Of a stretch of 64,000 bases of DNA, positions 45,616 to 56,852 are shown one piece after another. How positions within the stretch are numbered: position 1 is the stretch's first letter; each line of letters begins with the position of its first letter. This DNA comes from Bolinopsis microptera. Lineage: Eukaryota > Ctenophora > Tentaculata > Lobata > Bolinopsidae. Location of the stretch: positions 17,003,669 through 17,067,668 of the forward strand of contig NC_087072.1 of assembly GCF_026151205.1 (NCBI RefSeq), read 5' to 3'. Position numbers and translations under genes: made by a program. The notes below the pieces were generated by a model. The model did no database searches. It was not told where the DNA came from and saw only the letters and a list, made by a program, of their open reading frames with translations.

Positions 45616-46189
45616 ATTATAACCCGTATGATACCCAACAGTTTGGAAGAAGGCAAGTTCTCATGTGAGACTAGTATCACAATGGTACAGGGCTCTGATG
45701 AAGGCTCTTACTCCTGCTCTGCTGTCTGGAGTGATGACGCTCAGCCCGAACCAAGCAACGAGATTGATATAAGAGTTATGGGTACGTTTATCATCTGCAA
45801 ACTATTTACTACGGAAACATCAGTACTGCCAGGGTCCTTTCTGATCTGAACTTATTCAGGAGAAAATTTAGTGTACACTATCATACAACAAACCAGTACT
45901 GGTACACATCACGGCGCCTATCTTTTTACCCTGATCGGAACTGAAGGTGAAACCAGCCCACACGACTGCTCGGCAGACCGTTCTGAAGGATCTCAAAGTC
46001 AGTGCTCCTTCGAAGATGATATAAATATCGGGCAACTCGAGGCAGTGAAGATCGAGAACACATGCACCGACACCTGGATTTTCGTTAGCATGACTGTGGA
46101 GGTAGATGGAGTTGTAGCGGGAAGATGGCACGGTAGCATGACGGTCGATGATTACCTTACAAAGACGATCAGCTTGAATACGAACGTAG
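45616..46189 (+). CDS. Ig-like exon followed by a PLAT-like exon (partial gene)
   Basis: Exon 45616-45781 ends an Ig-type fold: two Cys and the F-strand signature DEGSYSCSAVW. Exon 45860-46189 (phase 1-1, 330 nt) begins VYTIIQQTSTGTHHG and holds LFTLIGTEGETS, INIGQLEAVKIEN and TWIFVSMTVEVDG. This layout matches PLAT/LH2 beta-sandwich domains, which bind lipids or proteins. Phase-1 symmetric exons are usual in modular extracellular proteins. Both ends of the gene are missing: the N-terminal side runs towards the gap and no terminal exon is seen. PLAT is a motif-level call. Confidence 0.5.
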
Positions 46190-46388
46190 GTATGAATAAT
46201 TACATTGTTTTGTGATGAACTAAAATTACTGTGTTTTAAGGAGATTTTGCCGTTATGTACGTTCAACTGAACCTGAAAATACTGTTATTTATCGTTACCC
46301 ACCAGACACACTTATCTAATATTTCACCAATTTACTTCTTGTCGTAAGAAAGTTCTGCCAGGGTCCTTTCTGATCTGAACTTATTCAG

Positions 46389-46700
46389 GAGAAAATGTAG
46401 TGTACACTATCATACAACAAACCAGTACTGGTACACATCACGGAGGAACTACAAGCGGCGCCTATCTTTTTACTCTGATCGGAACTGAGGGTGAAACCAG
46501 CCCACACGACTGCTCGGCAGACCGTTCTGAAGGATCTCAAAGTCAGTGCTCCTTCGAAGATGATATAAATATCGGGCAACTCGAGGCAGTGAAGATCGAG
46601 AACACATGGCTGTGGTGGTAGATGGAGTTGTAGTGGGAAGATGGCACGGTAACATGTCGGTCGATGATTACCTTACAAAGACGATCAGTTTTTATGCTTA
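46389..46700 (+). pseudogene. Decayed tandem duplicate of the PLAT-like exon
   Basis: 46350-46690 repeats 45825-46180 including the intron end and acceptor. It has a 15-bp insertion after the ATCACGG stretch and a deletion of about 31 bp that shifts the frame to an early stop near 46619. The rest is almost identical to the first copy, so the duplication is recent or an assembly effect next to the gap. Confidence 0.8.
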
Positions 46701-47105
46701 CTGTTTTACAATTAATGTCTGATATTTCTCATACACAAATAATGATATTTTATGTAGATGCCAACTCAGTTTTATGTATTATAATTATAATCCTTTTCGA
46801 TCAAGCTTATGGTAGCATAATGACTAAAATTGCAAAAATTTGAACACTAGATTCGTAGTATTTCATTGTACACTGTTTTTGAAATGATTCTAATTCGCAT
46901 GTATACAGATAATATGATATCATATTCAAACTAGAAAGTCCGTGGTCACACGGAGGAAGCTAATAGTATTCTTTGGTAGTCAGTTTTTATCGCATCAAAA
47001 AATATCCGTCACAAACCGTAGGAAGCGGCTGTGTCAATCGAATTTTGGGATTTTTCATCATTTATATATTATTATGTTTTATATGTTTTATATGTTTTAT
47101 AATAT

Positions 47106-47167
47106 ATCTTAAAATAGTAAACATATAAAACATATAAATATGTTTTATATGTTTACTATTTTAAGAT
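47106..47167. repeat. Perfect 60-bp palindrome, AT-rich
   Basis: Arms of about 30 bases around ATCTTAAAATAGTAAACAT and its complement. No known function; it may be a terminator-like hairpin or a remnant of inverted repeats. Confidence 0.8.
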
Positions 47168-47819
47168 GTGACAAACTGACAAACCTTTTGTAATTCCTAG
47201 TTTAGTAAAAGTTCCCACTTTGTGATGATGTGGAATGTGGATTCTTTCAACGTAATTCTTTCGCCCTATGCTTGTTTCGTTTATGACAAAGACCTGTAGC
47301 CGATATGGCGACAGTATAGATGTATTTTTTTACAGTCAGTGGAGACTGTCAATTCGTCCCCAGTAATCAAAATTGACATTATTTAGTCTTCGTACTAGTT
47401 AAATCGTTTTTCCTCTAAAATATTCTTGCTCGGTTTGGTAGTCAGGTGAAATGTCTTAGGGACAGGTCTCGTCTCCTTTTGCACCGAGACGAACAAATTT
47501 ACAGAGTTTTTTTTTTCTGAATAAGGACTCCCTCGAAATAGCAACAATCTAAAAAAATATCCCGACAAGACGAACGTTGGAAATTTTAGTAAACTATTAC
47601 GGTATATAGCTTACAGGTCCTTCCAGAACATGCGTTGTGGAGTAGGTAAAATGTAAACGTAACAAATACAGACTGCCAGGTTGTGCCGTTATAACTGTGA
47701 TCAGGGAATAATATCCTAGCATGAAAACTAAAAGGTCGTTATGTTGGTTTTGGAGATAATGATCTCGCTACCGTTACCAATGGCAATACTTTGCAGTAGT
47801 TCTAAACGAGCGTGCTAAA

Positions 47820-48169
47820 TCACTCTACAGTCGATCTTCGATTGTTCTAAAAGGGCCCCCGACAGTTGAAACCAACTTCGATCGATGTATTTTCGGACGC
47901 TGATTCCGAATCACCCCCATGACATAGGGTTAAAATCCTCCTGACGAGATATTGGCGAAAACCTGTTTCGATCACGTGATATGACCGTGTAACTGTAAGG
48001 AAGTTAGTCTAATTTCTCGCAAGGGTTAGGGTTTCAGCATATGCTTTTGTTAAGGATTGGGTAAGGGTTAGGGTTGGGATCAAATTAGAGGGTTAGGGTT
48101 TCGAATAGCCGTTCAGGTCCAACTAGAGAACGGGATGAAAAAGTCACGTGACAGTCGAGTGTAGAGTGA
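47820..48169 (-). mobile_element. Element with internal TTAGGG tracts, copy B
   Basis: Reverse-orientation relative of the element at 16033-17269 without the inserted 861-bp element. Inverted ends share TCACTCTACA. Runs of TTAGGG occur at about 48020-48030, 48064-48076 and 48090-48098. Clear target duplication not seen. Confidence 0.75.
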
Positions 48170-48663
48170 CAATCACTTATTTAATGCTTCAAAGCGATAC
48201 TTTAACTTTAAGCCAAAGTGATGGCTACTCAATACTGAGCTCATGTCAAGGTAAAACTATTTATAGCTGGTTTTCGCAATATTTTATATTTTGATTGTGG
48301 AGTATTATAATCTGTGCGGTTGTAATTTTGACACAAATCAGCACACTTTTAACAAGCAAGCACAACCACACAGATATTTAACTAATAATACATACCTATT
48401 ACTGGTCAAAATATACAGAAACAGTGTTTGGTGTTTATGTGATAGTTATAGCGCTGTTAGAAACACAAATAGGGCGGTTGATTCTCCATAACGTGTCGGC
48501 TCTGACCACTCTCATGTGTCCTGAAATCAATTACACACATTCTAGAGAGTTCCCTTGACCGATTGATTTGTTACCCGGTTACTTGCAAACATTCTGGAGA
48601 ATTAACAAATGTTGATAAAATGAAATCTTCCGTGGCGTTAACCTGTTCTTTTACAAGTTCACA

Positions 48664-49732
48664 ATGGGATGTTGCGGGGGTGACGACACATCAGAAAAAA
48701 GGTACAGTAAGCAGCTTGAGGAGCAAATCATGGAAGATGCTGAAGAGTCGGCAAGAGAAGTTAAGCTGCTGCTATTGGGGGCTAGAGAATCTGGCATATC
48801 AACTGTTATGAAGCAGATGGTTATCTTCCACAAGTCAGGATACAACGAGGAGAGTCGAAAGAAGTATATAAATTGTATCCTAAATAACGCTCTTGTGTCA
48901 CTCAGCAACATTCTACAAGCTATGAACTCTATAACGCCTCATGTCGAATTTGCCAACTCAGAACGGAAACCTGATGGTGAAAAGCTCTTGTCCTATGAGC
49001 TGTTGGATACAACGGCAACTCAACTCCCTGATGGTGCACCTGAGGTCATGAAGGCTTTGTGGGCTGATGGGGGTGTTCAGGCGTGCTTCCAGCGCTCCAA
49101 TGAGTACCAACTCATGCATTCAGCAAAATACTACCTAGATGCCTTGGATAGGATCTGTGAAACTAACTTTATTCCTAATGAGCAAGATGTGTTAAGATGC
49201 AGGGTGCTAACAACTGGTATCGTCGAAGAACATTTTTCCCAACAAGGTTTACATTACCGCATATTTGATGTTAGTGGTCAAAGATCTGAAAGAAGAAAGT
49301 GGATCCATTGCTTTGAAGGAGTAACTGCTGTCATCTTTTGTGCATCACTCAATGCCTATGATTTGGTTCTGGCTGAAGATGAGGAAACAAACAGGATGCA
49401 CGAAAGTATGAAGCTCTTTGATTCAATATGTAATAACAAATGGTTTACGGATGCATCAATTCTCCTTTTCCTGAATAAGAAAGATCTCTTCGAGAAGAAA
49501 ATAACCAGGTCTTCTCTAAAGATATGCTTTCCTGAGTATAATGGTGCAGACGAATATACAGAGGCTGGTCAGTACATTCAAGGTAAATACGAAATCCTCA
49601 ACAGAACCGAAAACAGAAAAATTCGCACAAAATTTTACCTGTGCTACCGACACCAGTAACCCCCAGTTCGTCTTTGACGCATTAACAGATATCATCATCA
49701 AGAATAACACGAAAGACTGTGGACTGTTTTAA
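48664..49732 (+). pseudogene. Intronless G-protein alpha subunit copy (Gi/o-like), frameshifted
   Basis: The main frame (48664-49659, 331 aa) starts MGCC, with the myristoylation and palmitoylation sites of Gi/o proteins. It keeps R in the TTGIVE switch I block, NKKD, and DVSGQRSERRKW for switch II. The P-loop is GARESGIST instead of GAGESGKST, so a glycine is replaced by Arg and the phosphate-binding Lys by Ile. Switch II has DVSGQ instead of DVGGQ. A one-base surplus in the T-run near 49631 moves the last part (TCATDT ... DCGLF) into the next frame, ending at 49732. Parent genes have introns, so this is probably a retrocopy. If expressed it would be expected to bind GTP poorly. A sequencing error could explain the frameshift but not the P-loop. 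Confidence 0.85.
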
Positions 49733-50364
49733 AATGTGTTCTTTGTAGCAAATTTCCGATTTTGACCAATCACCCACCCACCCAAAATTTTGCTTATCAT
49801 TATCAAGTGAAGTAGTGGATCCAAACACAAACAATTTATAACTGAAGACTAAGAGGGACTGGGAAACACTTCATGACGAGAATCTTCACACAACTGTGTA
49901 AACATGCGTGTTTGTTTAAACACAGGTGCAACTTGAGTTACCTTATTTAACGTTATTTGACTGGATTCTACCTTGTCGGAATTTATTTCAGCGGAAATTA
50001 AAATGAACGCTAGGGCTTCCAGCGTCCAATTAATGTCCGTGCAAATAAAGTCTGATAAGTTAAGTTTAGTTGACTTTAAGTAATACATAATAAGTATGCC
50101 CCAATTTGTTGTGTTAATTACTACTAAATCTATATAGGAACAGTAATCGAATCTAATCAGCTCAGTTGCTGTGTCATGCTTCCTGTGAGCTGTGATGTGT
50201 GAGTGATAGTGTTGCTTTGTTTTTAACGGTTGATACTCGTAAAATATTTGTTTCAAATTAGTCGACGAGTCCAACTCGGCGCGCGTCCTGGTAGGTTATA
50301 AACTTACAACTTTGTTTCAGCAGCCTGCACAGTTTTACTTTTACATTTTAGTAGGAGGTGCACC
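49733..50364. other. 3' flank of the G-alpha copy, no gene seen
   Basis: No poly-A tract marks the retrocopy end. Short minus-strand frames have no recognisable motif. Confidence 0.4.
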
Positions 50365-51186
50365 ATAAAAATAAACTTGCTCGGATTTTAAAAATTTTTG
50401 TACCATTGTTTTCTAGAGACTGTAAGAATTTTCACAATACCAAATTTTTCATACCTTTTTGGAAAGATCAGTGAGTTTCGCCTAGGTGCCATATTTGATG
50501 GTGCGCGGCTTTTGTGTTTTGGAGCAAAATTAGCTGTAAAAGTCGCGTAATTTGACCAAATTTGACCAAATTCGTTGATTTTTGTCGTATTATTTGGATA
50601 TATCTTCAGTTCCTTGAATGAGATCATTCTAAAAATTGGCGACGACCTTCCAATAGGGCTTTCACAACTGTCCGAAAAATTTGGTGGATATCGGAGTTGA
50701 TTTAGTGATCAAAATGGTGCAAAATACGCTGCTTTTAGCTGTAACATAATGTCTGATGGTTGGATATGCTTTAAACTTTTCGGACACCTTCCTTGTAAGT
50801 CTATGAGTAAGCACTAAGCTTACCAATTTTTGTTGCAATCGGAGGTCGGGAAGAATACTTAATATCTATTTGTTTGAAGAAAATTGTGCTGGCCGAAATT
50901 AGCGCTAAAAAACCATCCTACAGTCGGCACGCGCGGCTCACTGTCGATGGCGCACTACCTAATTTTAGGTTATGACGTACAAGCTTTAGAAAGATTTTAT
51001 CCATACAAACTTTTGGTCTGACTGATAGTGATATTGATAAACTAAGCCATTCTTTTATTAGGCCGTGCGCTGCATCGACCGTAAGACGCGCGCGCTGACC
51101 ATTGAATGGTTTTTAAGCTCATATTTCGGCCAGCACATTATTTCGGAAACAATCAAAAAGTTATAATACTTCCCATATAACAATTT

Positions 51187-51292
51187 TGTATCACGCGGTG
51201 ACCCCCACTGCCGCTTCACTATAGTGGAGCGTCTTCGACGCTACAGGGGGAGCCGCGCACTTCGTGCGCGGCGGGTCATACAACGTATGACA
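51187..51292 (+). mobile_element. TGTATCACG element, single copy
   Basis: 106 bp, flanked by the perfect 10-bp duplication ATAACAATTT (51177-51186 and 51293-51302). Confidence 0.9.
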
Positions 51293-51415
51293 ATAACAAT
51301 TTTGTTGAAATTTGGTCAGCTTACGTTGAGTGTAAACATTTATGTTCTAAGCTACTGAACCTAAATTAGTTTGAGCAATTTCGATGGTCAGAATTTGAGT
51401 TATCAACGAATTTAT

Positions 51416-51480
51416 ACCTATTTTGTCATTTTTAGAACTCTTAATGAGTCATTAAGAGTTCTAAAAATGACAAAATAGGT
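51416..51480. repeat. 65-bp perfect palindrome
   Basis: Arms of 32 bases (ACCTATTTTGTCATTTTTAG and onward) around a single central G. Part of the right arm is repeated once more directly after it. Confidence 0.85.
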
Positions 51481-51674
51481 CACTTAATGACAAAATAGGT
51501 CACTTAATCAAGGCCAATCTCTCCCAACTAATTTAGGTTCGGTAGTTAAGTATAATTGGAAGGTTCTGACAAATTTTCAGCATGATTCATATTCAGAAAC
51601 CGAAGATATGACAAAATAATACGACAAAAATCATGAACGAATTTCGTCAAATTACGCGACTTTTACGCCTAATT

Positions 51675-51765
51675 TTACCTGAGGACCCCAGGCTATTATC
51701 AATTATGTTCATTAACATATATAATAAAGATTTGGCGGAATGACAGGCTGAGCGCGGCCCAGTAA
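51675..51765 (-). mobile_element. Short TTACTGGG element, copy 4
   Basis: Perfect 8-bp duplication GCCTAATT on both sides (51667-51674 and 51766-51773). Inserted in the arm of the fold-back element. Confidence 0.9.
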
Positions 51766-51983
51766 GCCTAATTTTGCTCCAAAAGCCGCTCACCATCAAA
51801 TATATAACCTAAACGAAACTCACTGATCATTCCAAAAAAGTATGACAATTGTTTGGTACTGTGAAAATTCTTACAGTCTCTAGAAAACAATGGTACACAA
51901 ATTTTGAAAATCCAAGCAAGTTTATTTGCGAAGCAGAGCAACGATCGACGATGCGAAGCAAAAATGCGAAGCAAGAATCAAGA

Positions 51984-52058
51984 TTACTGGGCCGCGCTCA
52001 GCCTGTCATTCCGCCTAATCTCTGTTTATGAACATAATAGCCTGAGGTCCCCAGGTAA
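51984..52058 (+). mobile_element. Short TTACTGGG element, copy 5
   Basis: Flanked by GAATCAAGA on both sides (51975-51983 and 52059-52067). Confidence 0.9.
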
Positions 52059-52573
52059 GAATCAAGAATGCTAGTTCGCGCGGCGCGTCGAAGCGGCGAA
52101 GTCCTCCAAGAATGGAACTTAAAATAAGTATAAGAATAGGAATTGATATTATGTATTACTATTAGAATTGCATATTGGAAATTTATTTGCAATTTGCATA
52201 GTCATATATTTAATATAATCATACTCATATCATAGTGATGATATATGGGTATTAAATTATGAGTTTGCATATATTATTATAAATTGAAAATAGAGATATG
52301 ATACTGATAGAATCAAAAATTGTATTAAAAAGAATACTGTTCATTTGCAATTTGTCATTGTTTTTGTGAGAATTATGTGGAACAATATGGAAATTGGAAT
52401 GGAGCTTTTTGCGTTTGGTTTTAATTTGATATAAAATGCAAAAGGTCTACATTTATAAATGCTTAATATGTAATAATCTAAATAAACTGTGGCTTGAATT
52501 ATTATTAGTTTGCCCCACCAAAATAACAAAATTTTTATTATTTTAAACTGTTTTCTGTTACATGGGTTTAGTT

Positions 52574-52677
52574 TGTATCACGTGGTGACCCCCACTGTTG
52601 CTTCACTAAAGTGTAGAGTTTCTACGATACAGATGGAGCCGCGCACTCGTGCGCAGCGGGTCATACAACGTATGACA
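52574..52677 (+). mobile_element. TGTATCACG element, diverged copy
   Basis: 104 bp with several substitutions against the other copies. The target duplication is no longer clear. Confidence 0.75.
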
Positions 52678-52850
52678 AGTAATTTCATGACATGCTTCCA
52701 AAATATTTTAAAGGTTTTTTGATTATGTCTATTAAAATAAAATTTGGCTTAAAAACTGTCTTACAATTTTACCCTTTGTGTTGCATGTTTAGTTAATGCT
52801 GTACGTTTAGTTTGTGCGCCGGTGTTAGCGCGCCGCGCATATATTTAGTG

Positions 52851-52932
52851 TTACTGGGCCGCACTCAACCTGTCATTCCACCGAATCTCTATGTTAATGA
52901 ACATAATAGCCTGAGGTCCCCATACCAGGTAA
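52851..52932 (+). mobile_element. Short TTACTGGG element, copy 6
   Basis: Perfect 8-bp duplication ATTTAGTG (52843-52850 and 52933-52940). Confidence 0.9.
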
Positions 52933-53099
52933 ATTTAGTGCATAGTGGTGAACTCCGCTTATTTTTATTTTGACTGATCTGTGAAAATCGAGCGTTACAT
53001 AGACAATGCAATCACTCGTGTTATCACTTTTTTATTTCTTTACATATTTATAGATATACTGCTTCGCATAATTTTAAATTAGGTTAAAAACCGAATGAT

Positions 53100-53310
53100 G
53101 ATTAATCATTTTACACTCGACTGTCAATCAAGTAACTTTTTTAAACAAGTTTTCTGGGTGGCCGCGCCCTAAATGACTATTCGAAACCCTGATCCTCTAC
53201 ACTGACCCCAATGTTAACCCTAACCAAATCCCTTACTGTATAGTATGTTCAAAAATACATCGATTCGAGTTGGTTTCAACCGTCGGGGCCCTTTTTAAGA
53301 GGATATTTGT
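53100..53310 (+). repeat. Degraded copy of the telomere-like element
   Basis: Shares TTACACTCGACTGTCA, the CGAAACCCT block and the CATCGATTCGAGTTGGTTTC block with copies A and B. It lacks the right end. Confidence 0.7.
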
Positions 53311-53484
53311 GTGTTGTTCGATGATGGCTACGTTCTCTATCATATATTTTGAGTTGATTATTCAAATTTAGACTTTGCTTTATTATAGGTAAATCTTCAA
53401 TGGTTTGAAGTCGCCAATTACAATCTATTTCCTAAGAATCAATTAAATGGAATCTAGGCAAACTTGACCTTAAAGCTATTGCAA

Positions 53485-53866
53485 ACACCAAAGCAGCACT
53501 GAAAGCTGAAAAAGAAAAAGATTTTGCAGCAGAGAGACTCAGAATAGAAAACGCAATAAGTTCTCCAGCAAAGAAAAGATCGTTTTCACTGGCTACACAA
53601 AAAGGCAGTTCATCCTGGCTGTCAGCCCTCCCAATGCAGTCTTATGGTTACTGCTTGAACAAGAAGGACTTTAGAGATGGTATATGTTTGCGATATGGCT
53701 GGCCTATACAAGATATTGCTAAACACTGTGCGTGTGGAGAAAGAAACTCAATAGTTCCAAGAAATGCAATACAATGCAATGTAATGGAAACAGCTCTGCA
53801 ATGCCTTTTACCGCTACATTTTGTGTTGTACTATAATTCTGCACCATTCTTTGTTCTTAATTAATT
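53485..53866 (+). pseudogene. Retrotransposon-type fragment with SWLSALP...LRYGW block
   Basis: Plus-strand translation gives a K/E-rich lead, then SSWLSALPMQSYGYCLNKKD, FRDGICLRYGWPIQD and HCACGE. This block (SWL..LP...G..L.K..FRDA..LRYGW, then a C-x-C-G) is familiar from multi-copy ORFs linked to reverse-transcriptase elements in cnidarians and other animals. It loses similarity after the C-x-C-G and ends at TAA near 53864. Confidence 0.6.
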
Positions 53867-53869
53867 AGT

Positions 53870-56008
53870 TACCTTTTCTTAAATAGATTACCGAAAATAT
53901 TCTGCCCAGGCTGTAAATATTTGATTAGAACTTTTTTAAACTCATTAGCTTATCTGATTGCGCGAACTACTGATTTGGGATTCTTCAAGTTCATTATCGG
54001 TACACTTTTGGTATAGATGTTGGACTTGTATTTTGTTGTAACTAGCCACATGTTTTTGATAATGATATATCAAAATTTCTTTTAATTCTGGCTCCGTAAT
54101 TTCAAATGATTACTGTTTTTCGGTGGGCCCAGCTTGCACAGGAGTTGCATCTGCTCTCGATATCTGTGTTTTGGCGACCCACAAGTCATTTGATTAAAAA
54201 AAAAAAAAAAAAAAAAAAAGGAAGCAACTCACGGTATCACTCTCATTTACCGGAGTTGCAACCAAATATACACAATAAGGTTTGGTACTTTATCTGTACC
54301 TCCCCTTTCATAGAAATAATAGCAAAAATATACACCTATCTTTAAGAAATCAACATCTCATATAAAACATTTGATCAACCAAAATTAAGACAATTTTCCT
54401 GTCAAGTCATTTGATTACATACATTAAAGCACCACCCCAAGCCTGATAGCACAAAAGTATAAATTGTTTGAGGATTTTCACAACAAATCAGCTTGTACAT
54501 AATATATAATATAATACACGTTAAAAAGTTAAGTGTCTACAAAAGATTTCATTAAAATAAATGCTAAATTCATTGTAATTGTGATCGAATGAAGTTATTC
54601 CTCGATATTGGCTTGAATTTAAGTCGCGGCATTTTCAAAATCCACTTTTTACGCTGTGTGTAAATTTATGAAAGAGGACATATTTTCCTGTGTGACACAT
54701 GACACGACAAACCTACCTACTTACCCCACTCATCCTAAATTCCCATCACTTCAAACCATCTTTACTTTTTTTGAAAAAAAATGTTTATGGAAAAAATACG
54801 GTAAAACTATTCATGGTAAAGTAAAAAATAGAATGCAAAATGAGAACCTGATAGGGAAAAGAATTAATGATGATAAGAGAGGCAGATCAGGTTTCAGTTT
54901 AAGAAGTTTTGCCAGATGAGCCAAACTATTCTGTCTCTGGTAAATGTGGGAGATTGTCAGCAATACAGACAGACTGGTGTTAAAGTATTTAATTATTTTC
55001 CTGGTGTACGGTTCACCTATAAGGACAGTTTGAGTATGGCCATTTCAAGGTTACTCCTTTTCCATGCTCACACAGGGACAGAGCGAGAACTTGTGGTTAA
55101 AATCAAGGATGGTGTCATGTTGAATGTTGATGAGTCGGGGTGTTATACCATTTTTCAGTAGCACAATGAGTAAACAGACAACATCATCATGTACATGTTT
55201 TGCTTTCCGGAGATACGTGAAAAAAGCAGTGGAACTGTCATCTTTTATGAGGAGTCTCCAGCATCCCCGTTTTCTGAAAGAGCACTCACTGTTCCTGGTG
55301 TTGGGTAAAGAAGAATTGGGCAATTTGGGTGATGTTTCCAGAGTTGTTGTTGAGGGAAACAAATCTGGGAACTTGGCGACAAAATAAAGTAACCATTGAA
55401 TGCCAGGGACCATGATATACGGAAAGACGAAGAGGCTTTTGGCTGCTCTTGGAGAAGCATACTGCCTAGTTTGGGAGGACTGCTACTGCAGTTACAGATT
55501 TCTTCTATGCGAATAGATCTGCGTAGACAACAAGAGCCCTGTGCCAAGCACATGCTGATGAGAGTTAAGAGGTTAAGAGAAAGTAGATGAGGATTTGAAC
55601 TGTGTCAGTTCCTTACACAGTTTGATCTTATGAGAACATTTTCTTTTGTTTTGCTCCTCCTCTATCATCTCAGGAGTGGCATTTTGACGTGAACCGAATA
55701 TTCCTTATTGGTGTTATTTTGTATCAGATTTAAACACGTTTTTCGAAGACAGAGAATTTATGTTAACATTTGCATTCATGGTTAATGTCCAATGTTAGGA
55801 CTAACCCTAATTTTAGGTTGGTCAGTGGTCACTGTATTTTATCTTGCAAGCTTAAGGTAGACTGACTTACTGATTGACTTAGGTCGGCTCTAAAGTCCAA
55901 GCAAAAGGTAGCTTAAGACCAAGATTCTATAACTGCAGAACTACAAAATAATAGTATACTCTCTGGATATTATTGTAACAAAAGCTTTAACCAAATCTTT
56001 TTTATAGG
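53870..56008. other. No confident gene; scattered coding-like frames
   Basis: A 22-base poly-A run lies at about 54197. Between about 54650 and 55590 several plus-strand frames of 60-90 codons follow one another in different phases. This looks like a decayed gene or unsolved exons; I could not join them. Nothing is recognised. Confidence 0.3.
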
Positions 56009-56043
56009 ATATCCTTGAAGTCTCAAGATGATGAATACAATGG
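56009..56043 (+). CDS. Isolated exon-like segment
   Basis: A strong TTTTTTATAG acceptor, 35 bases reading ISLKSQDDEYN, then a GTGAGT donor. No partners identified. Confidence 0.2.
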
Positions 56044-56533
56044 TGAGTGATTAAACTTAATTTTTCGAAATGATTAATTAGATTGTAGTATTATGGTGTA
56101 TTCTTAACAGTTTGAGCCCTTACACATGTATATCAAGCAAATGGTCAAATGGACTGTTTTAAGCAAAATAGCCCATGACTTTATTAGGCTGAACCATATT
56201 GCATTAAAACTCTGATTTACTGTGAAGTTTGGGACTAAGATTAAGCATCTGCAAGTAATTATGGTTTTGTTTATTTTTGGCCACAAGGATTATTATGCAA
56301 ATAGTTAACCTGCTGCACTGTTTCTTCTTATCAATATAATTTACTCCCTATATTTTCCGTAAAACTACATCTGAAACAGAAGTTGCCTGTGTCTACTAAA
56401 ACGTTAATCTTCTTAAATTCATCAAGATTAATTTTAATATCAATAACAGACTGCGAATTTTTAACATAAGATGGCAACTTGTTCCAAAGCTGATAACACG
56501 TTATGATAAAAAGTTATTTGACATACATACATG

Positions 56534-56746
56534 CTACATGAAGAGGTCTCCTGCATCACACACATCTCTTGTACGACGTAACAGCTTCCTCCATTCCACT
56601 CGGTTCAGTGCTAACTGTCGTACTGCATCTCGGCTGATGTTGTCAACACCTGTAAAGTTAGCAGCATCCTCGAGTACGCAGGCCATCCAGCCTTTTCGGG
56701 GTCTCCCTCTCGATCACTTTCCATAGTTAGGTTTCCACTCCAGTAG
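56534..56746 (-). pseudogene. 3' end of a non-LTR retrotransposon ORF2
   Basis: Minus-strand reading gives SRGRPRKGWMACVLEDAANF and later ALNRVEWRKLLRRTRDVCDA before a TAG at 56534-56536. This is the common 'RGRPrk.W...DR..WR.l' tail of animal LINE proteins. A TGA interrupts the frame before the RGRP block. Downstream is a short TGTA repeat, as often seen at LINE 3' ends. The 100-N gap cuts the other side. Confidence 0.8.
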
Positions 56747-56846
56747 NNNNNNNNNNNNNNNNNNNNNNNNNNNNNNNNNNNNNNNNNNNNNNNNNNNNNN
56801 NNNNNNNNNNNNNNNNNNNNNNNNNNNNNNNNNNNNNNNNNNNNNN
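56747..56846. other. Assembly gap of 100 N
   Basis: Placeholder gap of unknown true size, between a retrotransposon tail and a tandem duplication. Confidence 1.
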
Positions 56847-56852
56847 TTTCAC

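Larger units (their letters stand above)
50365..51930. mobile_element. 1.6-kb fold-back element with long inverted arms
   Basis: The left arm starts near AAAATAAACTTGCTCGG and runs through CTAGAGACTGTAAGAATTTT and TTTTGTCGTATTATTTGG. The right arm (about 51600-51930) is its reverse complement, interrupted by a TTACTGGG element. Arms are about 250-290 bp. The centre contains the dispersed repeat, a TGTATCACG element and a 65-bp palindrome. Half-copies of the arm occur at 57595-57672 and 62957-63170. Confidence 0.75.
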
